Shown here piece after piece: positions 10,025 to 20,028 of a stretch of DNA of 50,113 nt. Numbering within the stretch: the stretch's first letter is position 1; each line of letters begins with the position of its first letter. The notes under the pieces are model-generated. The model was not told where the DNA came from, searched no databases, and was given only the letters and a program-made list of their open reading frames with translations. The DNA comes from Bacteroidota bacterium (GTDB lineage: Bacteria; Bacteroidota; Ignavibacteria; Kapaibacteriales; UBA961), in the NCBI GenBank assembly GCA_005788035.1, contig SXZI01000171.1, positions 1 through 50,113 of the forward strand, given 5' to 3'. A program made the position numbers and the translations under genes.

Positions 10025-11062
10025 TTATCGAAGCGCCTCGCGTATTCTTGCCGAAACATAATCCATGATCCATACAACAAATGCAATCATGATGATGATG
10101 AGACCCACCTCATGCCATTGAGCCAAACCCTGATATTGCATAAGCATCGTTCCGATACCACCACCACCTACCAAACCAATGATCGTTGCCATTCTGACAT
10201 TGATATCCCAACGGTAAATCGTAAAACTCAAAAATGGAATCACTATTTGTGGAATGATTGCATATGTAATCACTTGAAGTGGATGCGCTCCAGTAGCCTC
10301 TATTGCCTCAATAGGTCCATTATCAATATCTTCAATTTGCTCTGAATATTGTTTTGTGAGCGAAGCAACAGTGTGAACCATAAGCGCTAGCATGCCGGCG
10401 AACGGACCTATACCAACCCAGACAGAAAAGATGATGGCCCAGATCAAAGGTTCAATCGAACGAGAGAAATTTGTAATGAATCTAATCACATTGTAAATCG
10501 AAAAAGACAGAGTGCTGCCTTTCATGAGTGTTCTAGCACTCAAAAAACTCAGAATGAATGATGGGGGGAGAGCTATGACGGTTGCAGTCAAAGCTATATA
10601 TACAGTCTCAATTAGGGCTTTTAGGGCAATGTCAAAGATGCTGAGCTCTGGAGTTATTAATGCAGTAAAAATATTAGAAGCAGATTGCAATCCTTTGGCT
10701 GAGAAAAAATCAATCGGTGAAATATCGGTTATTATCCAACCTGCTATGATTGAACAGCTGAAAGCAAGCCACATGAGATGTTTACCAAACAATGGCATAG
10801 CATGATGTGTATCTGAAAGGATAAACATTCCTGCTGATTGTTCGAATCTTCTTACTATGTATGAGCTTATTCCTGCTATAGCAAGGTATCCAACTTGGAT
10901 GATAAAGCCATGTAGTGGTATATATGTGATTAAGGCGGGAATGATGATTCGATCTAATGAAATCAAGACATACCAGATGAAAAACACATCGATGAGATAT
11001 GACTGTATGGCAATTCCTTTTTCGGAATGATGTTGCATGGTATGGCTCGAAAATGATGACAC
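10025..11062 (-). CDS. phnE: PhnE-like phosphonate/phosphate-type ABC transporter permease
   Basis: Permease signature EAIEATGAHPLQVITYAIIPQIVIPFLSFTIYRWDINVRMATIIGLVGGGGIG. Carries an extra N-terminal TM region. Confidence 0.82.
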   Translation of the reverse strand: MSSFSSHTMQHHSEKGIAIQSYLIDVFFIWYVLISLDRIIIPALITYIPLHGFIIQVGYLAIAGISSYIVRRFEQSAGMFILSDTHHAMPLFGKHLMWLAFSCSIIAGWIITDISPIDFFSAKGLQSASNIFTALITPELSIFDIALKALIETVYIALTATVIALPPSFILSFLSARTLMKGSTLSFSIYNVIRFITNFSRSIEPLIWAIIFSVWVGIGPFAGMLALMVHTVASLTKQYSEQIEDIDNGPIEAIEATGAHPLQVITYAIIPQIVIPFLSFTIYRWDINVRMATIIGLVGGGGIGTMLMQYQGLAQWHEVGLIIIMIAFVVWIMDYVSARIREALR

Positions 11063-11071
11063 AAAAATAAA

Positions 11072-11103
11072 GAACCCTCGGCTAATAAGAAAGCCGAGGG
11101 TTC
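11072..11103 (-). terminator. Strong hairpin terminator for the RRM gene
   Basis: GAACCCTCGGCT(AATAAGAA)AGCCGAGGGTTC, 12-bp perfect stem, with a U-rich tract on the minus strand (TTTATTTTTGT). Confidence 0.85.
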
Positions 11104-11144
11104 TGTTTACTGTCTGTATCGATGATCAGGGGATTTATATCTCA

Positions 11145-11453
11145 TCATTCATATCGATCTGACCGACGATCGCCGCCGCGGAAATCACGACGTGGACCGC
11201 GTGATTGTTCTTCGCGTGGACGAGCTTCATTTACTACCAATGTACGTCCGCTGAACTCTTTGCCATTGGTTGATTCGATGGCGCCTCTTGCTTCATCATC
11301 ATTATCCATTTCAACAAAACCAAAGCCGCGTGAACGACCGGAGATTTTGTCTGTAATGACAAAGGCACCTGTGACATTGCCGTATGACTCAAAAAGGGAA
11401 CGAAGTTCTTCGGATCCCATCGTGTACGGCAAATTGCCTACATAAATATTCAT
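11145..11453 (-). CDS. RRM-type RNA-binding protein with Arg/Gly-rich tail
   Basis: MNIYVGNLPYTMGSEELRSLFESYGNV (RNP2) and SRGFGFVEM (RNP1), then RGPRRDFRGGDRRSDRYE. Confidence 0.95.
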   Translation of the reverse strand: MNIYVGNLPYTMGSEELRSLFESYGNVTGAFVITDKISGRSRGFGFVEMDNDDEARGAIESTNGKEFSGRTLVVNEARPREEQSRGPRRDFRGGDRRSDRYE

Positions 11454-11620
11454 AACAAACCTTCCGTAGATGTGTAGTGATTAACGAGGTCAACAATAAA
11501 ACAATTACACTAGTGACCACAAGTAATGGCGCACATCAACACCAAATACTTAACCGAAAATACCACAAACCATTGATTAAACAACACATTACATTGAAAT
11601 AGTTGATATTATCAATAAGA

Positions 11621-11655
11621 AACAAAAAAGCCCGAATAAGCAATTACTCGGGCTA
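11621..11655 (-). terminator. Rho-independent terminator downstream of glutamate dehydrogenase
   Basis: AGCCCGA(ATAAGCAATTAC)TCGGGCT stem with TTTTTTGTTT on the minus strand. Confidence 0.8.
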
Positions 11656-11676
11656 AATCTTCACTAAAAGGGGAAA

Positions 11677-13113
11677 TTAAGGGAAAATCCCCATTTGATT
11701 ATAAGATGCAGCGATTTTATCTATTGCAGAAATAAAGGCCGCTGTACGCATATCCTTCACATTTGACTTGTTTCTCCATACATTCATTATCTCATGATAA
11801 GACCCTATCATTGAATCTTCAAGTCCTGAATTTACCAAGTCTACTTCATTTGGACCTTGTACGAGGATTGACTTTTCTGCCGAGGTCAAAGATTTGCCTG
11901 TTAAATTTTCGATGGTAGAAATCAGACCTTTTTTAGAGTTTTCTTCATATCGTTTGTCCAAGCGACCAAAACGAACGTGAGAAAGATTCTTTAACCATTC
12001 AAAGTATGAAACAACCACTCCGCCGGCATTGATATACATGTCAGGAATGATGAGGATATTTTTAGCAAGGAGTGTAGGTTCTGCTGATGCAGCAATGGGA
12101 CCATTCGCACCTTCAGCAATGATTTTCGCCTGAATGCGATCGGCATTCCAATCAGTAATTTGTGATTCAAGTGCGGCAGGGACGAGAATATCGCAGGGAT
12201 ACTCGAGTAGTGAATTACCTTCATCAATTGTTTTTGCACCTGCAAAATTTCTAATGGAACCAGTTTGACCATGATGTTCTTTCAATGCATTGATGTCTAT
12301 ACCATCTGCATTGTAAACAGCTCCATCCCATTCAATGATGCCGATGATTCTTGAACCACCTTCAGCAATAAACTTAGCAGCATGATACCCAACATTCCCA
12401 AAGCCTTGAACAATAACGCTCTTTCCATCTAAACCTGTTGTCAAACCAATTGATTTCATGAGTTCAGCATCATTAACAGCTTCTCGGACGCCATAAAACA
12501 CGCCTTTTCCGGTTGCTTCAGTTCTTCCATTGACACCGCCTTGTGAAATTGGCTTGCCCGTAACGCAACCCAAAGCATTAACATCGTCAAACTTTATTGT
12601 CTGATAGGTATCTGCAATCCAAGACATTTCTCTCATGCCGGTACCATAATCCGGAGCGGGAACATCAACCGCAGGTCCAATGAAATTTTTGTGAATCAAT
12701 TCTACGGTATATCTTCTGGTTATACGTTCCAATTCATCAACAGAGTAGTTCTTGGGATTGATTTTGATTCCGCCTTTACCACCTCCGAAGGGAACATTCA
12801 CTACCGCACACTTATATGTCATAAGCGCAGACAATGCAATCACTTCATCTTGATTTACATCTTCGCTATAACGAATTCCGCCTTTGCATGGAAGTTTATG
12901 ATGACTGTGTTCTGCTCTCCATGCAGATATAACTTGGATTTCACCTTTTACTCGAACCGGAAATTGAATTTGATAAACAGCATTGCATGCACGAATCTGA
13001 TCCAAAAGTCCTTTGGAATGATCGAGCAATGCTGCTGCTTTATCGAAATAAGTATTTACCGATTGAAAAAACGGTATTTCGTGATAACTCGGAGGTGTTT
13101 TTTGAGAAGACAT
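11677..13113 (-). CDS. gdhA: Glu/Leu/Phe/Val dehydrogenase (glutamate dehydrogenase)
   Basis: [75 protein letters not shown]. Confidence 0.94.
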   Translation of the reverse strand: MSSQKTPPSYHEIPFFQSVNTYFDKAAALLDHSKGLLDQIRACNAVYQIQFPVRVKGEIQVISAWRAEHSHHKLPCKGGIRYSEDVNQDEVIALSALMTYKCAVVNVPFGGGKGGIKINPKNYSVDELERITRRYTVELIHKNFIGPAVDVPAPDYGTGMREMSWIADTYQTIKFDDVNALGCVTGKPISQGGVNGRTEATGKGVFYGVREAVNDAELMKSIGLTTGLDGKSVIVQGFGNVGYHAAKFIAEGGSRIIGIIEWDGAVYNADGIDINALKEHHGQTGSIRNFAGAKTIDEGNSLLEYPCDILVPAALESQITDWNADRIQAKIIAEGANGPIAASAEPTLLAKNILIIPDMYINAGGVVVSYFEWLKNLSHVRFGRLDKRYEENSKKGLISTIENLTGKSLTSAEKSILVQGPNEVDLVNSGLEDSMIGSYHEIMNVWRNKSNVKDMRTAAFISAIDKIAASYNQMGIFP

Positions 13114-13161
13114 AGTACTTCCTAATGAAACAATATGTATGGGTAAATGAGAAATCCGTTG

Positions 13162-14292
13162 TTACAGATTTCCTCTCAATGCTTGTTCGCGTTCAATAGA
13201 TTCAAATAGTGCTTTGAAATTTCCTTTGCCAAAAGATGTAGCGCCTTTTCTTTGGATTATTTCAAAGAATAATGTTGGCCTGTCTTCAACAGGTTTGGTG
13301 AAAATTTGAAGAAGATATCCTTCTTCGTCTCTATCTACCAAAATACCAAGCTCTCGAAGCGGTGAAATATCTTCGTCGATTGCTCCGACACGGTCCAATA
13401 AATCATCATAGTAAGTGTCTGGAACACGTAAAAATTGAACGCCTCGTTCTTTAAGGGCAGAGACGGTTGCTATAATATCATGCGTGGCAACAGCGATATG
13501 CTGAACACCGGGACCATGATAGAATTCCAGATATTCATCAATCTGAGATTTTGCTTTTTTTCCTTCGGCAGGTTCATTGATAGGAAATTTAATATAGCCA
13601 TTTCCATTAGAAACAACTTTGCTCATCAAAGCGCTATACTCTGTGGAGATATCTTTATCATCAAAAGTTAAGAGTAAAGAGAATCCCATGACTTCTTCAT
13701 AAAATCGAACCCATTCATCCATTTTGCCTAATTCCACATTCCCAACACAGTGATCTACATACAGCAAACCAACATCAGTGGTTGTATATCCATCTTTGAT
13801 AGGAACATAGCCCGGCATGAAAATGCCATCATATTGTTTGCGTTCAACAAATGTATGAATTGTATCGCCATAGGTATGTATGGAAGCAATCTTCACTTCG
13901 CCAAATTCATCGCGAAGTATGGTTGGTTCAGTATGACTTTTTGCTCCTCGAGAAGTAGTTTCTTTCCAAGATTGTTCGGCATCATCTACCCACAAGGCAA
14001 GGACTTTCACTCCATCGCCATGTTTGTCTATATGTGAACTGATTTCATTTCCGGGATGCATCGGAGTTGTGAGAATAAGTCTGATTTTGCCTTGCTTCAA
14101 AACATAACTTGCCCGATCCCTTATGCCTGTTTCGGGGCCGGCATAAGCAATAAGATCAAAACCAAAAGCTGTACGATAAAAATACGATGCTTGTTTTGCA
14201 TTCCCCACATAGAACTCGATATAATCGGTTCCATTGATAGGAAGAAAATCGGTGACAGCAGATTGTGATGATGTAGCGGAAAGTGTTTCCAT
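13162..14292 (-). CDS. hppD: 4-hydroxyphenylpyruvate dioxygenase
   Basis: Two VOC repeats; DHCVGNVELGKMDEWVRFYEEVMGF; GPGVQHIAVATHDII; LFFEIIQRKGATSFGKGNFKALFESIEREQALRGNL. Confidence 0.97.
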   Translation of the reverse strand: METLSATSSQSAVTDFLPINGTDYIEFYVGNAKQASYFYRTAFGFDLIAYAGPETGIRDRASYVLKQGKIRLILTTPMHPGNEISSHIDKHGDGVKVLALWVDDAEQSWKETTSRGAKSHTEPTILRDEFGEVKIASIHTYGDTIHTFVERKQYDGIFMPGYVPIKDGYTTTDVGLLYVDHCVGNVELGKMDEWVRFYEEVMGFSLLLTFDDKDISTEYSALMSKVVSNGNGYIKFPINEPAEGKKAKSQIDEYLEFYHGPGVQHIAVATHDIIATVSALKERGVQFLRVPDTYYDDLLDRVGAIDEDISPLRELGILVDRDEEGYLLQIFTKPVEDRPTLFFEIIQRKGATSFGKGNFKALFESIEREQALRGNL

Positions 14293-14337
14293 GACAAAGC
14301 ATCCAATGAATAAAGTTCGGTAAAAATAACAAATTGC

Positions 14338-15444
14338 TCATGCATAATGAGCAATCAATTCCTGCATGGTGAGAATCACTCTTTGATTGGTATCGTCAGT
14401 TCCGGTGCTGATTCTGATGCAATGGGGCAGTCTGAACCCCCCAAGTCTACGCACAATTATTCCTCTTTTTTCAAGATCATTTGTCAATTGAATGGCATTG
14501 TCTTCGATACCACAGTCAATCATGGAAAAATTCGCAACCGATGGAGATATCTTCCAACCCTGCTTAGCAAAGGCCTCTTGAAATGATTTCAAACCTCTTT
14601 TATTGAGCTGAATTGTTTCCTGAAGAAAATCTTCATCTTCCATAGCTGCTACAGCAGCTAATTGGGAGAGTGTTCCGGGATCAAATGTTAATTTTGACTT
14701 GGACATAACCGATATCAACTCCTTTGGACCAATTGCATACCCAACACGAAGCGAAGCCAAACCATATACTTTGGAGAAGGTCCGCAATGTTATCATGTTT
14801 GGTCTGCGATGGAGCAAGCTGTTCGGATAATCATCAGTTATGATTTCAGTGTATTCATAATATGCTTCATCCATGATCAAAAGGACATTGTCTGGAAGGG
14901 CAGCAAGGAGTTTTTCAAATTCCGATTTTGTGATATGTGTCCCGGTAGGGTTATTTGCATTTGCTATGTATACAATCCTAGTTGTTTCATCAATGGCTTG
15001 TATGATGCCATCTATGTCAAATCGATAATCCGAGGTCAGTGGTACAGCTACACGATTGAGATTGGCAATTGAAGTGGCAACATAATAACCTACGAATGTT
15101 CCTTCGCTCGAAACGATTGTATCACCAGGTACTGTGAAGCAACGCATGATCAAATGCATCAATGCATCAGATCCGTTATAGCAAACAACTTCATCTTTGT
15201 TTACATTAAATTTTTTGGCTATTGCCGAACAAAGAAATTCGCCTCCATCAGGATAGACGGAAAGATCTTCTGCTTGTATATTTCGTAATGCATGGAGCGC
15301 TTTTGGTGAAGCACCCAAAGGATTTTCGTTGGAAGCAAGTTTGACGATATCAGTAATGCCATGCTTCTCTTGAACCGATTTTATAGATGTGCCGGGTGTA
15401 TAAGGCAATAATTGTTGGATATGCTCAGGAACAAATATGGACAT
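14338..15444 (-). CDS. hisC: Histidinol-phosphate aminotransferase
   Basis: VKLASNENPLGASPKALHAL...TLRTFSKVYGLASLRVGYAIG (PLP lysine). Confidence 0.92.
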   Translation of the reverse strand: MSIFVPEHIQQLLPYTPGTSIKSVQEKHGITDIVKLASNENPLGASPKALHALRNIQAEDLSVYPDGGEFLCSAIAKKFNVNKDEVVCYNGSDALMHLIMRCFTVPGDTIVSSEGTFVGYYVATSIANLNRVAVPLTSDYRFDIDGIIQAIDETTRIVYIANANNPTGTHITKSEFEKLLAALPDNVLLIMDEAYYEYTEIITDDYPNSLLHRRPNMITLRTFSKVYGLASLRVGYAIGPKELISVMSKSKLTFDPGTLSQLAAVAAMEDEDFLQETIQLNKRGLKSFQEAFAKQGWKISPSVANFSMIDCGIEDNAIQLTNDLEKRGIIVRRLGGFRLPHCIRISTGTDDTNQRVILTMQELIAHYA

Positions 15445-15591
15445 GGTGATAATTGGTTAAGTTAGGCGAAATTCGAAGCAAATTTAACAAAACGGGGGCT
15501 TTGCCAATCAAGTTTTGACTTCAATTGAAAAGAATACGTCAAGATTCACTGTGTTTAGGGGCAAAGACTAGGTTTTTTGTGTAAATTTGCC

Positions 15592-16407
15592 ATGAATTCT
15601 GCATTTGACACCCAAAAGTATTGTTTATCAATCAATAGTTCTACCATGTCATTAACAATTGCTATTCCCCATAATCCTGCCTATTCTTCTTTGACTGCAA
15701 ATGCTCAATCAGTTTGTCAGGAGCGTGGATATGAATGCCGTGTACTTTCGGAATATGAATGCGCGCAGAGTTTATACAAGGGAACTGCAGATATCGCATT
15801 GATTGATCCATTAAGTTTTGCAAGGCATCCATCTGAGTTAAGAATCATTCCTTCTTTGGCTTTATCTATTGAAGGATGTTCGAATCTTGCTTCAATCCAT
15901 TTTGTTCCGGGTAAAGAAGAAATTCAGCTTCTTGGTTTGCAAGAGGATGTGTATTTTCTACGAATTGGAGCTCTTTGCTTGGCAGAGAAATACGATCTAT
16001 TTCCAGAGATAATGTTTGATTCTGCAATTGGAGAGGATTCAGAACTTACAGATTCACAGTATGATGCCTGGATTGCATGGAATGCTTCCAAAGGCCAAGG
16101 TGCATTGGATATTTGTGAGGAATGGTCAGACTTTCAAGAGTTACCATTACCAATGGTTTTTTGGGCATGTAAAGATGAAAATTCTCCGGAATTGATTGAA
16201 CTTACAACGCTTTGTGCTGCTGATGATGTGCCGGAGTCAGATGAGATACTTTCAATTACAAAAGGAAGTGATGCCGATCCACGGATTGGAACTGCTCATT
16301 TTAAATATTCAGCAAATTTTCAAGCTTCTCTTGATGCTGTGCAACATTTTATGTTTTATCATCGCATGATTGAATCAGTTCGTGCGATCACTTTGTTGGG
16401 ACATTAA
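15592..16407 (+). CDS. MqnA/MqnD-like (menaquinone futalosine pathway family) periplasmic-binding-fold protein, divergent
   Basis: IPHNPAYSSLTANA...ADIALIDPLSFARHPSELRIIPSLALS...FDSAIGEDSE...DAWIAWNASKG..., an MqnA-type architecture. ATG at 15592 or 15646. Confidence 0.5.
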   Translation: MNSAFDTQKYCLSINSSTMSLTIAIPHNPAYSSLTANAQSVCQERGYECRVLSEYECAQSLYKGTADIALIDPLSFARHPSELRIIPSLALSIEGCSNLASIHFVPGKEEIQLLGLQEDVYFLRIGALCLAEKYDLFPEIMFDSAIGEDSELTDSQYDAWIAWNASKGQGALDICEEWSDFQELPLPMVFWACKDENSPELIELTTLCAADDVPESDEILSITKGSDADPRIGTAHFKYSANFQASLDAVQHFMFYHRMIESVRAITLLGH

Positions 16408-16409
16408 TA

Positions 16410-17077
16410 TGCTTACTCGTTATGGATATGATAATGCAATACCAATGCTTATTATTGGATTTTCCTTGATTGTGCTGTCTGCATTTGTTTTTTCAGGCGC
16501 TTTATCCTGGGTTTCAACTGCATTAGGGTTTATTATCATCTTTTTCACATTGTGGTTTTTCAGAGACCCACTGCGCGTCATCCCAGAAACTGCTCTCCTT
16601 GATCATTCTATCGTCATAGCTCCAGCAGATGGAAAAGTGGTCGAGATAATTGAAATAGAAGAGAATGAGTTTTTCAAAGGAAAAGCACGGCAAATCAGCA
16701 TTTTCCTATCACCTTTGGATGTCCATGTGAATCGTTCTCCTGTATCCGGAAATGTAGCATTCTACCGATATATGCAGGGGGATTATTTAGTTGCATGGCA
16801 TCCGAAAGCATCTGAATTGAATGAGCAAAGCAGAATCGGAGTTGAAACCGGTTTCGGAAAGGTTCTATTCAAACAGATTACTGGTGTATTGGCTCGGCGT
16901 ATTGTATGTACTGTGAAACAAGGTGATACACTGACCACAGGTGAACAAATTGGCATGATGAAATTTGGTTCTCGTATGGATATCGTTGTTCCTCTCGATG
17001 CTGAAATTCTTGTGAAGAAAGATCAGCGGACCAGAGGTGGTGAAACTGTACTTGCCAATTTGAATAAAAGCAAATGA
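16410..17077 (+). CDS. psd: Phosphatidylserine decarboxylase proenzyme
   Basis: FFRDPLRVIPE...IVIAPADGKVVEI...ISIFLSPLDVHVNRSPVSG...GMMKFGSRMDIVVP (GS pyruvoyl cleavage site). Start at the MLTRYGYDNAIPM ATG. Confidence 0.95.
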
Positions 17078-18717
17078 CCTTGACTCAATCATATGTTTTT
17101 CCTCTTTCCTTGATGCCAAAACATAGGGGGCAATCATATGCATATGCATGCTTGTCCGGAATAATGCTTGGTTGTGCATTCCCTCCCATGCCCTTCGGCT
17201 TTTTGGCTTTCATAGCTTTTATTCCATTATTTCTACTTCTAGAGTCAGAATCTTCCAAACAAAGAGCATCGCTTATACGCTATTTGTATTGCACGTTTTT
17301 TTTGTACCAAGGGATTGCAAATTGGTGGGTAGGGAGTTGGCAAAAAGAAAGCGATCCTTTCTTGATTATCGCCGGTTTGGCTTTGCAATTAGGCCATCCT
17401 TTCTTTTTAATGTTGCCATTTATTGCATTTTACTATGTAAAACAACGTATGGCATCAAGTATCGCATTTGTAATGTTACCATGTTTCTATGTTGCTTATG
17501 AATGGCTTCATTCATTGACCGATGCATCGTATCCATGGTTGTCCTTGGGATATATGGCAAATTCAATGGGTCCGATTCAGCAATGTGGTGATATCTTTGG
17601 TGTATGGGGATTGACATTTTTAATAATCATTGTGAATGTGCTTCTTTTCAAATTGATCCTCATCAAAGATAAACGTAAAGTGTTGGGTTATGTGTTTGCC
17701 CTGATCTTCATTTTCTCTTCGACTGTGATATATGGTGTCTATAGATCTGATGAAGTTCGAGGCATTGTTACAACTTCACCTCACATTACAGTTGGCATTG
17801 TTCAGCCTAATATCAATCCTTGGAATAAATGGGAAGGCGAGGTTCAAGACCAAATATATGTTCATAAGTCTATCATGGCTACAAAAGGTAAGAATACTCC
17901 AGATTTTTGGCTTTGGAGTGAAACCGCTATACCTTTTGTGAATGTACCATTGAATGTATTCAAAGATTTTTCAAGTCTGCAATCAATCATTGGAACAACT
18001 CCGGTTCTTACCGGTTTTGCCAATTTGGAACTCGTAAAGGATCCGTTTAAAGAACCATTAGCCAAGCCATTTCGATTAATCCCCGGTGAATACTATGTTG
18101 CCTATAATGCTGCTGCTTTAGTACAGGATTCATCTGTGAGCATTCATAGAAAAATGAAGTTAACCCCATTTGGAGAGGGCTTTCCTTTTTCACAAGATAT
18201 TCCTTGGCTTGGTTCGATATTGCAATGGGGGGTTGGTATATCTGGATGGAAAAAAGGCACCAATCAACAGCCACTGAAACTGATGAAAAGCAATGCTGTT
18301 GTCGCATCAATAGGAACAGTCATCTGCATTGAGTCAATATATCCTGACTTTGTTAGAAATTATGCTGTATCTGGAGCAACAATGCTGACTGTCATCACCA
18401 ATGATGCTTGGTTTGACAATACACCTGGACCAATGCAACACTTCGCAATATCTCAAATGAGAGCAATTGAAAATAGACGATCAGTTGCTCGTTGCGGAAA
18501 TACCGGTGTTTCCGGTATCATTTATCCGGATGGATCCATTGCGATAATGGCCAAACCCCAAACTAAAACAGCCATCATTGGAGCAGTGCCTCTTACTACA
18601 ATGGAAACTGTGTACATGCATATTGGCGATATTCTCCCAAAGATCTGTGGCATTGCATCATGCATCATGCTGTTTATTGCCGGATATACAGGTGGCATCC
18701 AAAGGAGGATGCAATGA
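17074..18717 (+). CDS. lnt: Apolipoprotein N-acyltransferase
   Basis: CAFPPMPFGFLAFIAFIPLF; WLWSETAIPF; KMKLTPFGEGFP; GTVICIESIYPDFVR; TVITNDAWFDNTPGPMQHFAISQMRAIENRRSVARCGNTGVSG. Confidence 0.96.
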   Translation: MTLTQSYVFPLSLMPKHRGQSYAYACLSGIMLGCAFPPMPFGFLAFIAFIPLFLLLESESSKQRASLIRYLYCTFFLYQGIANWWVGSWQKESDPFLIIAGLALQLGHPFFLMLPFIAFYYVKQRMASSIAFVMLPCFYVAYEWLHSLTDASYPWLSLGYMANSMGPIQQCGDIFGVWGLTFLIIIVNVLLFKLILIKDKRKVLGYVFALIFIFSSTVIYGVYRSDEVRGIVTTSPHITVGIVQPNINPWNKWEGEVQDQIYVHKSIMATKGKNTPDFWLWSETAIPFVNVPLNVFKDFSSLQSIIGTTPVLTGFANLELVKDPFKEPLAKPFRLIPGEYYVAYNAAALVQDSSVSIHRKMKLTPFGEGFPFSQDIPWLGSILQWGVGISGWKKGTNQQPLKLMKSNAVVASIGTVICIESIYPDFVRNYAVSGATMLTVITNDAWFDNTPGPMQHFAISQMRAIENRRSVARCGNTGVSGIIYPDGSIAIMAKPQTKTAIIGAVPLTTMETVYMHIGDILPKICGIASCIMLFIAGYTGGIQRRMQ

Positions 18718-19316
18718 AAATCGGAATAATGGGTGGTACATTTAATCCTGTGCATAGTGGACATATTGCTTTTGTCAGGGCATTCATTGATCAGATAGGA
18801 CTTGATTTATGCTATATTATTCCCGCAAGGCGCTCACCATTCAGAATGAATGAACCCCTGGCTGAGGATATGCATAGACTAAACATGTTGCAATTAGCAT
18901 TTGAAGCTATTCCTTGTACTATTGTATCAGACATTGAAATCAAAAGAGAAGGATTATCATTCACTATTGATACCGTTAAAGATATACAATCTCAATATCC
19001 CGAAGCTGAGCTTTTTCTTCTGATCGGAGAGGATCAAGCTCACCGATTCAAAGAATGGAAACAGTGGGAAGACCTATTGTCACGCACACAGCTTTGCATT
19101 GTGCAAAGAACAGAGCAAGCGGACCTTCAAGAATTGATTCTACAGCTGATTGATGGTTTGACGGTGAAGATGCCATTGATTTTGAAATCTCCTTTATTTC
19201 ACGTTTCTTCCACGCTGATACGAGAATCAATGTCTAGCAATCAATCAATCAGCGGTTATGTTCCAGAATCAGTCGAAGTATATATCCATACACATAAACT
19301 GTATATAAGTACATGA
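18714..19316 (+). CDS. nadD: Nicotinate-nucleotide adenylyltransferase
   Basis: MKIGIMGGTFNPVHSGHIAFVRAFIDQIGLD...IPARRSPFR...HVSSTLIRE. Confidence 0.95.
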   Translation: MKIGIMGGTFNPVHSGHIAFVRAFIDQIGLDLCYIIPARRSPFRMNEPLAEDMHRLNMLQLAFEAIPCTIVSDIEIKREGLSFTIDTVKDIQSQYPEAELFLLIGEDQAHRFKEWKQWEDLLSRTQLCIVQRTEQADLQELILQLIDGLTVKMPLILKSPLFHVSSTLIRESMSSNQSISGYVPESVEVYIHTHKLYIST

Positions 19317-19999
19317 AAGAATTGGCAGTTGTTCTTATGAGTGGTGGAATGGACTCCACAGTTTGCGCAGGAATTGCACTGGAAAGAGGATTCGAAGTTT
19401 GTGCATTGCATGTCCATTATGGACAAAAAACGGAAGATAGAGAAGCAGCATCATTTCAAAATGTTTGTGACTTTTATGGGATTCAGAAATGTTTGGATAT
19501 CGACATTTCTCACCTATCAAGAATTGGAGGAAGTAGCCTTACAGATATGAATATTGCTATTAGTAAAGCTGATCTCGGGAATTTAGAAATCCCAACAAGC
19601 TATGTTCCATTTCGAAATGCCAATCTCCTTTCGATAGCAGTCAGTTGGGCGGAAGTATTGGGCGCGCATTCTATATTTATTGGTGCAGTTGAAGAAGATG
19701 GTAGTGGTTATCCGGATTGTAGGCGCACATTTTTTGATGCATTTGAAAAGATGATTGCCAAAGGAACAAAACCAGGTACTGATATTCGCATTGAAACTCC
19801 AATACTTCACATGAAAAAAAGTGACATCGTGAAGGAAGGAATGAGGTTGACAGCTCCTTTGCATTTTACCTGGAGTTGCTATGCCGATAATGTAGTTGCT
19901 TGCGGTGTCTGTGATTCATGTGCTCTTCGTTTACGAGGGTTTTCACAAGCTGGAATCGATGATCCAATAGAATATCAACAACGTCCTAAATATTTATGA
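19313..19999 (+). CDS. queC: 7-cyano-7-deazaguanine synthase
   Basis: AVVLMSGGMDSTVCAGIALERGFEVCALHVHYGQKTEDRE; C-terminal zinc Cys cluster SCYADNVVACGVCDSCALRLRGF. Confidence 0.96.
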   Translation: MKELAVVLMSGGMDSTVCAGIALERGFEVCALHVHYGQKTEDREAASFQNVCDFYGIQKCLDIDISHLSRIGGSSLTDMNIAISKADLGNLEIPTSYVPFRNANLLSIAVSWAEVLGAHSIFIGAVEEDGSGYPDCRRTFFDAFEKMIAKGTKPGTDIRIETPILHMKKSDIVKEGMRLTAPLHFTWSCYADNVVACGVCDSCALRLRGFSQAGIDDPIEYQQRPKYL

Positions 20000-20001
20000 A
20001 A

Positions 20002-20026
20002 AAAGGCCACTCATTGAGTGGCCTTT
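20002..20026. terminator. Bidirectional terminator between convergent queC and T9SS gene
   Basis: AAAGGCCACT(CATTG)AGTGGCCTTT immediately after the queC stop. Confidence 0.75.
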
Positions 20027-20028
20027 AC

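Noticed and set aside
11122-11445. 107-aa + strand ORF rich in Arg/Ser
   Set aside because: Mirror of the Arg/Gly-rich RRM gene on the opposite strand; compositional shadow ORF.
12691-13125. 144-aa + strand ORF
   Set aside because: Antisense to glutamate dehydrogenase with no RBS or domain support.
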